Shown here one piece after another: positions 8,215 to 15,787 of a stretch of 64,000 nt of DNA (positions are counted from its first letter, which is position 1; the number at the start of each line of letters is the position of its first letter). Source of the stretch: Neptunomonas marina (lineage in GTDB: Bacteria; Pseudomonadota; Gammaproteobacteria; Pseudomonadales; Balneatricaceae); contig NZ_SACQ01000002.1 in NCBI RefSeq assembly GCF_004005935.1, positions 496,001-560,000 on the forward strand, read 5' to 3'. Below the pieces are notes generated by a model. The model was not told the DNA's origin. It did no database searches and was given only the letters and a program-made list of their open reading frames with translations. Position numbers and translations under genes: made by a program.

Positions 8215-9528
8215 TTGTTAAGCCTTACATTGGTTACCCAACAAATGGAGTTGGTCGAGACGCTTACCCCACTATTTGAAGCATCAGGTTTTGACTTTTA
8301 TATCACCGAATCACTTGCTGGCCTTACCGAGAGTGGCTTAGTGATCTTAGCGCCTCAAAAGTTTGATACCGCAGACCTTGCCGAGTTTGAAGCACACCCC
8401 ATGGCTGATGAAGCCGAGTGGATTCTAATTAGCGATGGTAAGCCCAACCCGAACCTCGACAAGCTCATGACCATGGGGGTGAGTTATCACTTCCGTACTC
8501 CATTGGATGCGCAACACATCAATGAGGCGATTCGCGAGTTCTATCGTGAATTCCAAGAGGAGGAGGCCAGCCGCCAAGCCAAAGCCGTTTCGTCCAATCT
8601 TGATCAATTTGGCCTTTTGCTGGGTTCTGCCCCCATCATGCGCCGCTTGTATCGACTCATACGCCGAGTGAGCCAAACCGATGCCAATGTTATGTTAATC
8701 GGCGAAAGCGGCACGGGCAAAGAGCTGGCTGCTCGTACGATTCATGAGCAAAGCAACCGCGCGGATAAACCCTTTATCGCAATCAATAGTGCAGCACTGA
8801 CGCCTGAACTGGTCGAGAGTGAGCTGTTTGGTCATGTGAAGGGCGCTTTTACGGGTGCGGTCAGTGACCGCGAGGGCTGCTTCGAACAGGGTAACGGTGG
8901 CACACTCTTCCTGGATGAGATCACAGAGATGCCGCTAGAGCTGCAAAGCAAGCTGCTACGCGTACTGGAAAGCGGCGAGTTTAAGAGAGTTGGCAGCGAC
9001 AAAGTCTTCCAGACCGACGTGCGTATCATCGCCGCCACAAACCGCCAACCCCTCGTGGCTATCGAAGAGGGCTTCCTACGCGAAGATATCTACTTCCGTA
9101 TTGCCCACTTTCCCATTCAGCTACCCCCACTACGCAAGCGGGGCCGTGACATTGTCGAGCTAGCAAAGCATTTTCTTGCCTATCGCAATGAGATGACAGG
9201 CAGCCACAAAACTATTTCAGAAGAGGCGCAAGAGATTCTTATGGCATATCAATGGCCAGGGAATGTTCGGCAGCTCAAGCATACCATCGAAAAAGCACAT
9301 ATCTTGGCACTCGATCAGGTAGGGGCAGGTGAGCTGGCCTCACTTCAAGAAGCGCAAGAGGAGACCTCTTTAGAAACCATTGCTCCTGGGACACCGCTTA
9401 AAGAGGCGGAAAAGCTGTTGATTCTCGCCACACTGGAGTCGTGCGATGGCAACAAAACCCAAGCTGCCGAGCAATTGGGCATCAGTGTCAAAACCCTCTA
9501 TAACAAACTAGAGCAGTATGAAGCTTAA
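8215..9528 (+). CDS. Sigma-54-dependent transcriptional activator with a pseudo-receiver domain
   Basis: This is a 437-aa bacterial enhancer-binding protein. Residues 1-115 have a receiver-like length and pattern, but the expected phospho-accepting Asp region reads GLVILAPQKF and the usual KP pair near 95 reads TP, so phosphorylation is unlikely. The AAA+ domain is intact: Walker A GESGTGKE at 163-170, the sigma-54 contact loop GAFTGA at 210-215 and Walker B LFLDE at 231-235. A Fis-type HTH closes the protein (NKTQAAEQLGISVKTLYNKL). The start is TTG at 8215, preceded by GAGGAGAAGGA. Sigma-54 promoters lie on both sides (6729 and 9694), making these its likely targets. Confidence 0.92.
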   Translation: MLSLTLVTQQMELVETLTPLFEASGFDFYITESLAGLTESGLVILAPQKFDTADLAEFEAHPMADEAEWILISDGKPNPNLDKLMTMGVSYHFRTPLDAQHINEAIREFYREFQEEEASRQAKAVSSNLDQFGLLLGSAPIMRRLYRLIRRVSQTDANVMLIGESGTGKELAARTIHEQSNRADKPFIAINSAALTPELVESELFGHVKGAFTGAVSDREGCFEQGNGGTLFLDEITEMPLELQSKLLRVLESGEFKRVGSDKVFQTDVRIIAATNRQPLVAIEEGFLREDIYFRIAHFPIQLPPLRKRGRDIVELAKHFLAYRNEMTGSHKTISEEAQEILMAYQWPGNVRQLKHTIEKAHILALDQVGAGELASLQEAQEETSLETIAPGTPLKEAEKLLILATLESCDGNKTQAAEQLGISVKTLYNKLEQYEA

Positions 9529-9541
9529 AGATAGCTTTGCC

Positions 9542-9567
9542 GGGTAGTACCGAAAGACGTACTACCC
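9542..9567 (+). terminator. Probable terminator of the sigma-54 activator gene
   Basis: A 9-bp perfect stem (GGGTAGTAC at 9542-9550 with GTACTACCC at 9559-9567) and an 8-base loop are followed by the short T-rich stretch TTATTA. The weak T-run lowers confidence. Confidence 0.55.
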
Positions 9568-9580
9568 TTATTACCCGCCA

Positions 9581-9679
9581 CCTGTAACTATTTCTTCTGG
9601 CCTGTAGTTTTTTCAAACGCCCCCTTCAATTCTCCGCCTTTAACTCTCTTTAAAAACAAGTAAAGCTTTGTTTTATAAA
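9581..9679. promoter_or_regulatory. Candidate upstream activator sites for the 9694 promoter
   Basis: Two direct repeats, CCTGTAACT (9581-9589) and CCTGTAGTT (9601-9609), are spaced exactly 20 bases apart, about two helical turns. Further in, an imperfect inverted repeat pairs TTTAAAAACAA (9649-9659) with TTGTTTTATAAA (9668-9679). Either could bind the activator encoded just upstream or a bending protein such as IHF. This is inference from position and symmetry. Confidence 0.35.
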
Positions 9680-9693
9680 GAAAAGCGAGAGTT

Positions 9694-9707
9694 GGCACAC
9701 CATCTGC
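9694..9707 (+). promoter_or_regulatory. Sigma-54 (-24/-12) promoter of the 9799 operon
   Basis: TTGGCAC carries GG at 9694-9695, and GC at 9706-9707 follows after exactly 10 bases, meeting the invariant GG-N10-GC rule. The predicted start lies near 9719, about 80 bases before the ATG at 9799. The sigma-54 activator gene ends 165 bases upstream. Confidence 0.7.
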
Positions 9708-9798
9708 AATTCCTGAGTATGCAAGCCGTGTTGTCACCCCCGACAACTAACGCTTATTTAAACATACCAGTGCAGCCACATGCAGAAGGAGATTGAAA

Positions 9799-9996
9799 AT
9801 GGGAATTGAAATTACCGGTGTTCTAGGACTATTAGTCTTAATCTTTGATATCTGGGCCATCATTCAAACTGTACAAAGCCCTGCCACCACAGCATCAAAA
9901 GTACTTTGGGTACTGTTGATTCTATTGTTGCCGGTCGCAGGACTCATTCTCTGGTTCTTCCTTGGGCCACGCGGCAGCAAAAATATCAGGGCATAG
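9799..9996 (+). CDS. Small two-helix membrane protein (PLDc_N-like)
   Basis: This is a 65-aa inner-membrane protein with two hydrophobic segments (about residues 6-25 and 35-56), ending WFFLGPRGSKN. The second segment and the following FLGPRG resemble the cardiolipin synthase/phospholipase D N-terminal (PLDc_N) membrane domain, which also occurs as stand-alone small proteins in stress operons. I chose the ATG at 9799 because AAGGAG at 9786-9791 is 7 bases upstream; the TTG at 9793 is too close. It is the first gene after the sigma-54 promoter at 9694. Confidence 0.8.
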   Translation: MGIEITGVLGLLVLIFDIWAIIQTVQSPATTASKVLWVLLILLLPVAGLILWFFLGPRGSKNIRA

Positions 9997-10029
9997 AGAC
10001 AGCACCCAACCTGAACGAAAAGCGACCGC

Positions 10030-10050
10030 GTAGGCTGGCCTACAGCCTAC
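10030..10050 (+). other. Intercistronic hairpin
   Basis: GTAGGCTG (10030-10037) pairs perfectly with CAGCCTAC (10043-10050) over a 5-base loop. No T-run follows, so it more likely stabilises or separates the transcript between the small membrane protein gene and the hemerythrin gene than ends it. Confidence 0.45.
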
Positions 10051-10089
10051 TCCTCGCAGTGAATAGCCGCACACCTTAAGGAGATCAAT

Positions 10090-10539
10090 ATGAATATTTT
10101 TGAAGCATTACGAGAGGACCATGATACACAGCGCATTTTAGTGGACTCGTTAGTGAAAACCGAAGGCGATAGCAACGCTCGCGACATGCTGTTCAAGCAG
10201 ATCAAAGTGGAGCTTCAAGCACATGCCACAGCAGAGGAGCGCCACTTCTATGTTCCGTTAATGGGTTATGACATGACCCAAGAGAAGTCCCGCCACAGTG
10301 TTGCCGAGCACCACAGAATCGACAAGCTGATTGGAAAGCTGGAGACGTTGGACTACAGCTCTGCTGCATGGCTTGTTGAAGCCAAAAAGCTGCAGCACCT
10401 AGTGCACCATCATCTCGAAGAGGAGGAGCAGGAGGTGTTTCAGCTCGGAGGGCGTGTATTAGCTGAGCAAGAGAAACGCGCACTCGGCACAGACTATGAA
10501 GCAGAGATGGAGTCCCAGCGTGAAGCGCTGAGCTCATAA
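10090..10539 (+). CDS. Hemerythrin-like (HHE domain) protein
   Basis: This is a 149-aa cytoplasmic protein of the hemerythrin HHE family, which binds a di-iron or similar centre and is tied to oxygen, nitric-oxide or iron stress. Likely ligands are visible in order: H10 and D11 in REDHDTQR, H and E in HATAEERHFY near 48-55, EHHR near 73 and HHHLEEEE near 104-111. No signal peptide is present. AAGGAG precedes the ATG by 6 bases. The gene lies in the probable sigma-54 operon between the small membrane protein and the DUF2789 protein. Confidence 0.88.
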   Translation: MNIFEALREDHDTQRILVDSLVKTEGDSNARDMLFKQIKVELQAHATAEERHFYVPLMGYDMTQEKSRHSVAEHHRIDKLIGKLETLDYSSAAWLVEAKKLQHLVHHHLEEEEQEVFQLGGRVLAEQEKRALGTDYEAEMESQREALSS

Positions 10540-10562
10540 CCACCACAACCGGAGTATTAACT

Positions 10563-10793
10563 ATGATTGAGCCAACTTATTCTATACAAACGCTCTTTGA
10601 ACAGCTGGGATTACCCCATGAGCCGGAAGAGATCGAAGTGTTTATCCGTACGCATCGTATTGACGACCAAACACGTATCTACGATGCACCGTTCTGGAGC
10701 TCGCAGCAGGCCGCATTTTTACAAGAGGGTCTAGCCGCCGATGCCGATTGGGCCGAGGTGATCGACGAACTCAATGCTCGGTTGCGGGACTAA
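10563..10793 (+). CDS. DUF2789 family protein
   Basis: This is a 76-aa acidic protein matching the small gammaproteobacterial DUF2789 family (YSIQTLFEQLGLP, IRTHRI, DAPFWSSQQAAFLQEGLA, DWAEVIDELNARL). The biochemical function is unknown. It starts 23 bases after the hemerythrin gene, with GGAGTATTA before the ATG. The next gene's ATG is 5 bases after its stop, so it is clearly within an operon. Confidence 0.85.
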   Translation: MIEPTYSIQTLFEQLGLPHEPEEIEVFIRTHRIDDQTRIYDAPFWSSQQAAFLQEGLAADADWAEVIDELNARLRD

Positions 10794-10798
10794 CGGCT

Positions 10799-11719
10799 AT
10801 GAGCCAATCCATTGTACTGATTTACAACCCATCGTCGGGCTACTTTATTGAAAACGGTATTGACGATCCCGAGCAATATTTTCAGGCCCAATGGGATGAA
10901 CAAGCCCCCGAAGGCGAGCTTGCTTTACTCAGTATCGAAACTATTCGTAATGGTACTTTGCGAGCATGCCTACTGCGTATTCAGCCCGATCAAGTATGGA
11001 TTGCAGGGGGCGATGGCAGCGCGATCGCCGTTGCCGAGCTTGCTGTCGAGCTAAACATTCCCCTTGGCGTGCTTCCCTGCGGCACCATGAATTTGCTAGC
11101 ACGCGATATCGGGATGTCGCTCGATATCACCCAAGCATTCCAGCAGCTGCACGACAGCGACGTACAGCCTATCGACATGGCTACGGTCAATGGCCGTCGG
11201 TTTCTTTGTATCTCCAACTTAGGCATGTCGACACGGCTGACCGAACAACGCGAGCAACTGCGCCAACAAAGCGGCTGGGTACGCTGGCCGCTGATGTTTG
11301 GCTATATGCTCAAATATCTGTTTGCTTATCCAACACTGGATGTGCAGATTCGCCAAGGCAACGACGTGCATATCTTGCGTACACGCTCGATCTCCATCAG
11401 TAACAACCCGCTGGCATCCCATAGCTGGCTAATTCCCGAGCGTAAGCGCCTAGATGGAGGGAAGCTGGGTATTTACATCATTCAAGAGCGTTCAGTCTGG
11501 TCATTACCCCGGATGATTTTCAGACTATTCAGCCGCGACTGGCAAGACGATGACGACCTACTGCACTTTAGCGCGGACGCCGTGCGCATCAGCTTTCGTC
11601 GCTCCAGCAAGAAAGTCCAAATTATGAGTGATGGCGAGCTGAGCCAAGAAACACTGCCGCTTGAATACCAGACATTGCCCAAAGCGCTGCAGGTTCTGCG
11701 TCCAAAGGAAGCACTATGA
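10799..11719 (+). CDS. Diacylglycerol kinase-family lipid kinase
   Basis: This is a 306-aa protein with the DAGK catalytic fold: NPSSG near residue 10, the nucleotide-binding GGDGS at 70-74, then LPCGTMN at 93-98 and a C-terminal beta-sandwich domain. Relatives phosphorylate diacylglycerol, sphingoid bases or similar lipids, and the substrate here is unknown. I chose the ATG at 10799, 5 bases after the DUF2789 stop, over an upstream in-frame start overlapping that gene. Its stop overlaps the next ATG (ATGA at 11716), showing coupling to the phosphoesterase. Confidence 0.85.
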   Translation: MSQSIVLIYNPSSGYFIENGIDDPEQYFQAQWDEQAPEGELALLSIETIRNGTLRACLLRIQPDQVWIAGGDGSAIAVAELAVELNIPLGVLPCGTMNLLARDIGMSLDITQAFQQLHDSDVQPIDMATVNGRRFLCISNLGMSTRLTEQREQLRQQSGWVRWPLMFGYMLKYLFAYPTLDVQIRQGNDVHILRTRSISISNNPLASHSWLIPERKRLDGGKLGIYIIQERSVWSLPRMIFRLFSRDWQDDDDLLHFSADAVRISFRRSSKKVQIMSDGELSQETLPLEYQTLPKALQVLRPKEAL

Positions 11720-12510
11720 CCACCATTGCGCACATCTCGGACCTACACTTTGGCCGCGAGCAAGCCACCCAAATAGCGGGGCTGCGTAAAGCACTGGCCC
11801 AAGCGGCACCCAATCTGCTGATCATTAGCGGCGATATCACTCAACGCGCACGACACCGCGAGTTCCAACTCGCTGAACGCTTTTTAAGCACATTACCGTT
11901 TCCTTACCTCATCGTGCCGGGCAATCATGACCTCTCGGCCCACCGCTTAATAGAGCGCTTCATGTTTCCTTGGCGTAAGTGGCGTCGCTATATCAGTCAC
12001 GACCTAGAACCTCAAACTAGCCTGCCGGGGGTGCACGTGATTGGTGTCAACTCAGCGCGGCGCTTTGGCTGGTATTGGGATTGGTCGCGCGGACGCATCA
12101 GCTCACAACAGGTCAGTGAAGTGGTCGCAGCACTGCAAGCCGCTGAACCCAATACTCTAAAAGTTGTTGTCGCACATCACCCGTTCTGGTTACCAACGGC
12201 TAACCTAAGGCGCCAATTGATCGGTGGCTATCGCCATGCGTTGGAACAGTTTCAAGCCGCGGGCGCCGATCTCATACTGGGTGGGCATATCCATCTGCCT
12301 TTTATCAATATTGTTAACGGTATGCTGATCTCCCACGCAGGCACGACCATCTCAGACCGGTTGGTAAAAGGGCAGCCGAATAGCTTTAATCTGATTCAAG
12401 GCGATAGCCACCAGCTGACACTACAAACGCTAGAGTGGGAAGAGGATCACTTTGCGCTGCGCCAGCAGCAGTCGTTCCGTAAGCAATCCGATGGCTGGCA
12501 GCAACACTAG
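11716..12510 (+). CDS. Calcineurin-like metallophosphoesterase
   Basis: This is a 264-aa metallophosphoesterase with the metal-binding set in order: ISDLHFG near residues 7-13, SGDIT near 37, PGNHD near 70-74, HHPFW near 155 and GGHIHLP near 194. Such enzymes cleave phosphodiesters (lipids such as UDP-diacylglucosamine, cyclic nucleotides); the substrate cannot be told. It overlaps the lipid-kinase gene by 4 bases, which suggests linked lipid or phosphate chemistry. The 3' end overlaps the convergent DUF2254 gene by 4 bases. Confidence 0.88.
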   Translation: MTTIAHISDLHFGREQATQIAGLRKALAQAAPNLLIISGDITQRARHREFQLAERFLSTLPFPYLIVPGNHDLSAHRLIERFMFPWRKWRRYISHDLEPQTSLPGVHVIGVNSARRFGWYWDWSRGRISSQQVSEVVAALQAAEPNTLKVVVAHHPFWLPTANLRRQLIGGYRHALEQFQAAGADLILGGHIHLPFINIVNGMLISHAGTTISDRLVKGQPNSFNLIQGDSHQLTLQTLEWEEDHFALRQQQSFRKQSDGWQQH

Positions 12511-13796
12511 GCATGTCCTAACTGTTTGGCCTCTGTGTAATTTGCGGCCGCCACGACGCGTGCCAGATCGGCCTCTAAAACCAAGGCATGACGCGCGTAC
12601 TCAAGCGCCTTGCGCCCGGTTGTGATCGCTGCGTGCTGCATCTCTTCATCACCGTTTTGGGCAAGGTCACTTAGCACTTTCTGCAACCGCGTTGCCACCT
12701 CAACAGTACCTGCGCCGTCACGCGCAATCGCATCAAAGCCATCCTCGAATAGGTCATCAACTTCTATTTTGGCAACGGCAACCCGCGGATATTGCGGCTC
12801 AGTTTCGGTGCGCGTTTGTGCTGCCCAACGACTGAGTAGGCGCAACAGCGACGCATTGACCATAATCGCAGTGCCAGGATCGTTGACCGCTGGGGATAGC
12901 GCTCGACAGGCTATTTCAGATAACACCACAAAGCCAAAGCGGGGGTCTTCATTGAAGATACGCTCGCGCCCAATTCGAAAAGCCGCTTGCAACTGTGAGC
13001 GTTCTTGGGCGGCCAAGTCATCATCAGGTGTATGCACATAAAGCAGCGGACGATTCGGAGAGACCAGCTTGCCGGGAAGGGTATTCACGCTCACATCAAC
13101 CTCATGCTGCTTCGCCCACAGCTGTAGGCGCGGCATGTCGATATGCAGAATATAGCCAACATCATCAGGGTAAACGGGGATACCCTCTCCAAGAGGTGTT
13201 GCTAGGGGCTGGCCGCCAAGATATGGCTGCAAGCGGTTTTTTAACAACGCTTTCTCTGTCGCAGACTCTACCTTAGCGATCGTCGAGCCCATCCGCCCAA
13301 GGCGAGCAATACGGTCAACCCAGCGTACAAACGTAAAGATCACAATGCTGAACACCAAAACGGTGAGGCTAAATAGCAAAAACAGCCCTGGCTTTTGAAA
13401 ATAGTTATTCTGCAACGCCACCAGCGCCACGATGCTGAAAATAAAGGCCCCCACAAAGGTCGATAGCGCATTCTGAGAGGCATCATCCGCAACAATGACA
13501 GGAAAAGAACGCGGCGTTGCCATGCTGCTCGCAGAGGCATAGGCCGATACCATCGAGGTGACTGAAAACGTCGCGATCACCAACATGCTCGACGCCATAA
13601 TTGATAATAACGTATCGAGCGACTGGGCTTTCACTTCAGGCAAGGAGGCAAAAATGGCAGCATTGCTATCTGCAATTTTCGCCAAAAAGACCGCAAGTAC
13701 CGATAAGCTACAGATCATCAGTGGTTTGAGCCAGAGACGCTCACGCAGACGATCCAATAGAAAACTTAGCCGATCACCTATACTTCCTGCATCCAT
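12507..13796 (-). CDS. DUF2254 family inner-membrane protein
   Basis: This is a 429-aa protein with about four N-terminal membrane helices (residues 25-45, 60-85, 115-140, 145-165) and a long cytoplasmic domain. The segment FSVTSMVSAYASASSMATPR and the later REQ/R-rich region with SPAVNDPGTA match the DUF2254 family, whose function is not known. I chose the ATG at 13796 because GAGG lies 6 bases upstream; a TTG at 13808 is an alternative. The neighbour on the other strand converges with a 4-base overlap. Confidence 0.82.
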   Translation of the reverse strand: MDAGSIGDRLSFLLDRLRERLWLKPLMICSLSVLAVFLAKIADSNAAIFASLPEVKAQSLDTLLSIMASSMLVIATFSVTSMVSAYASASSMATPRSFPVIVADDASQNALSTFVGAFIFSIVALVALQNNYFQKPGLFLLFSLTVLVFSIVIFTFVRWVDRIARLGRMGSTIAKVESATEKALLKNRLQPYLGGQPLATPLGEGIPVYPDDVGYILHIDMPRLQLWAKQHEVDVSVNTLPGKLVSPNRPLLYVHTPDDDLAAQERSQLQAAFRIGRERIFNEDPRFGFVVLSEIACRALSPAVNDPGTAIMVNASLLRLLSRWAAQTRTETEPQYPRVAVAKIEVDDLFEDGFDAIARDGAGTVEVATRLQKVLSDLAQNGDEEMQHAAITTGRKALEYARHALVLEADLARVVAAANYTEAKQLGHA

Positions 13797-14108
13797 ACAT
13801 AGCCTCAATGAACGTTACCGTACGATAGCGCACTGCCGCCACGAAATTATCCACAGCAGTGGCTGTGCTTGCGCGGGCACTGCATTAACAGGGCAGTACA
13901 AATATGACTCACTCTATCGTACATCATGCAGAGCTGCTGACATACCCAAGTCAGCATGAGTGCGAGTCGATTAAGCGTATAAGACGAGGAAAGCGGATAA
14001 AAATAGGGCACCCAGAAAGGGCGCCCTTGTAGCAGAGGCTACGAATACCGCATAGCTTTTCAGCAGCGATAGTTAAGTGAACGTATATTCTTTAAAAGGA
14101 GTAAGTAC
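13797..14108. other. Intergenic region between DUF2254 and ridA
   Basis: About 310 bases hold no gene. It contains a perfect DnaA-box 9-mer (TTATCCACA, 13847-13855), the terminator of the ridA operon (13997-14028, minus strand) and the left part of a 14-bp palindrome at 14100-14113. Confidence 0.6.
13997..14028 (-). terminator. Intrinsic terminator of the IclR-oxidoreductase-ridA operon
   Basis: On the minus strand, AGGGCGCCC and GGGTGCCCT pair over a TTTCT loop (one G.U pair), followed by TATTTTTAT. It lies 80 bases past the ridA stop. Confidence 0.75.
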
Positions 14109-14113
14109 TTACT
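14100..14113. repeat. 14-bp perfect palindrome at the ridA stop
   Basis: AGTAAGTACTTACT reads the same on both strands and spans the ridA stop codon. A one-base variant with a CA centre (AGTAAGCACTTACT) occurs after mnmE at 37469-37482. The role is unknown. Confidence 0.5.
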
Positions 14114-14486
14114 TATCAATTGCGGCGTAAGCAACCATCTCCACTAGCATCTCTTCACGCGCTAAACCTGAGATCACCATCGCCGCGCGATTTGGGTAGG
14201 GGGCCTGCAGGTACTCTGCGTAAACCTTATTCACCACAGGTAAGTAGCTACGATCCGTTACATAGATCAGCACCTGAGTGAGTCGGTCAAGGCCTGCACC
14301 GGCCTTCTCTAGTGTGTGTTTCAGGTTATCCATGGTTTGGCGCGTTTGCGCCTCAATACCACCTTCAACCACGTTACCGTCGGCGTTAATCGGTATCTGC
14401 GCGGTAAAGAGAATGCCGTTGCCCACCGTTGCCCATTCAAGTGGGGAGGGTGATGCGTAAAGGTCGGTTTTTACGGTTGTGATCAT
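14109..14486 (-). CDS. RidA-family enamine/imine deaminase
   Basis: This is a 125-aa RidA/YjgF/UK114-family protein. RidA hydrolyses reactive enamines and imines made by amino-acid-oxidising enzymes. Family features are GNGILFTAQIPIN near residue 26, QTRQTMDNLKHTLEKAGAG near 48, and the C-terminal block YPNRAAMVISGL with EMVAYA. The ATG at 14486 is preceded by AGGAG at 6 bases. It is the last gene of the IclR-FAD oxidoreductase-RidA operon. That position fits detoxifying the imine released by the upstream oxidase. Confidence 0.88.
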   Translation of the reverse strand: MITTVKTDLYASPSPLEWATVGNGILFTAQIPINADGNVVEGGIEAQTRQTMDNLKHTLEKAGAGLDRLTQVLIYVTDRSYLPVVNKVYAEYLQAPYPNRAAMVISGLAREEMLVEMVAYAAIDK

Positions 14487-14507
14487 GCTGTTCTCCTGTC
14501 CTGTCAA

Positions 14508-15773
14508 TTAGATCTCGCCACCGGCAAGTTGTTTTTCGAGCGTACTGACCGCTAAGAAACCGAGCTGACGAAACGGCTCTGGAGGCATCCAACTAGGCCG
14601 TCCAAAAAGTTCGTGTACGGGTATCGTCGCCGCGCCGGTCGCCAAGTCTGCAAGCGCACCGCCCAGCATCCAGCCCTTGACCAAACCCACACCATTGCAA
14701 CCCACCGAAGCAAACAGCCCGGGACGTAGCTCACCCCACAACGGCGCCCCATTCGCTGTCAGCGAAGTTGTACCTCCCCACCAATGGGCAAGTTGCTGTG
14801 CGCCTTCCAGTTCTGGATAACGGCTGTGCAGGCTGCGCAGTAGTATTTGCTCAACCTCGTCGCCTCCCTCTTGCTCGTATCCGTACATGCCACGCACAAG
14901 TAACCGGCCATCTTGCGTGGAGCGGAAGGTTGTCCCTAAACGGTGAGCGGGTAGTAGCCCCCACTCACCACGCTGATTGATCTGGGCACGCTCCGCATCA
15001 CTGAGGATGGGTGTGAGCCCCGCATAGGTGTAGATGGTGACGCTGCGCGACGCGCCATAGCCAAGGCCTTTAATAAAGGCGTTGTTCGCAAGAAACAGGC
15101 GAGGTGCCTCAGCCATCGCCGACGCAGTGCGCACCACCCAGCGTGATGCGTGCTGTTCGAGTTCAAGCGCCGCTGAGTTCTCATATAAGGTGACGTTCGC
15201 TGGTAGCGTCTGTGCCACGGCACGAATCGTGCGCACCGGGTTTAATAAGCGGTTACCCGGCAGCAGCAGGCCGCTGCGGTAGTAAGTTGATCCGGTGATC
15301 TGCGCCAGCGCTGCGGCATCTAACCACTCCGCCGGTTGACCGCTGGCGACCATAAAACGCTCGAGCTGTTTGATGTACCGCTCACCTCGGGAGGTTGCCG
15401 CCGCTTTAAAGACCGGTTGCGTGCTCGTATCGCTCAACCCCGCTGCCGTTATTAGTTGCGTGTGAGCACGCTGATAGAGGGTATGCAGCTGCTGTGCTTG
15501 CGCAGCACTAGGCGCACTCAATGCAGTTTCTAGCGCAAAGCCTGAATTACGCCCAGGGGAGCCACTGCCCACCTGTTCCGCTTCCAACACTGCAATACGG
15601 TAATTTGGCTGGCGCTCTGCCAAGCGACGCGCGATCGCAAGCCCTGTATAACCCGCACCAATGATGATCGCATCAAAATGTTGATGCCCCGTTAGTGCGG
15701 GCTTGACTGCGCCATCAAACGCAGGGTCCGGCCAGCAACAGGGACGCTGATAGTGGGGGTAAGCTGTCGACAT
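14508..15773 (-). CDS. FAD-dependent amino-acid/amine oxidoreductase (DAO family)
   Basis: This is a 421-aa flavoenzyme of the D-amino-acid oxidase (DadA/PuuB-like) family. The N-terminal FAD fold shows IIIGAGYTGLAIARRL near residue 35, followed by EAEQVGSGSPGRNSG, and the C-terminus has GCNGVGLVKGW. No signal peptide is seen, so it is probably cytoplasmic or peripheral to the inner membrane. The order of residues around SGSPGRNSG resembles gamma-glutamylputrescine oxidases. It lies 21 bases upstream of ridA and 14 bases after the IclR gene. The substrate is unknown, but the divergent ureohydrolase suggests a nitrogen-rich amino compound. Confidence 0.85.
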   Translation of the reverse strand: MSTAYPHYQRPCCWPDPAFDGAVKPALTGHQHFDAIIIGAGYTGLAIARRLAERQPNYRIAVLEAEQVGSGSPGRNSGFALETALSAPSAAQAQQLHTLYQRAHTQLITAAGLSDTSTQPVFKAAATSRGERYIKQLERFMVASGQPAEWLDAAALAQITGSTYYRSGLLLPGNRLLNPVRTIRAVAQTLPANVTLYENSAALELEQHASRWVVRTASAMAEAPRLFLANNAFIKGLGYGASRSVTIYTYAGLTPILSDAERAQINQRGEWGLLPAHRLGTTFRSTQDGRLLVRGMYGYEQEGGDEVEQILLRSLHSRYPELEGAQQLAHWWGGTTSLTANGAPLWGELRPGLFASVGCNGVGLVKGWMLGGALADLATGAATIPVHELFGRPSWMPPEPFRQLGFLAVSTLEKQLAGGEI

Positions 15774-15787
15774 AACGCGCTCCTCAA

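Noticed and set aside
10030-10050. Hairpin as a terminator inside the sigma-54 operon
   Set aside because: No T-run follows, so I list it only as an intercistronic hairpin.
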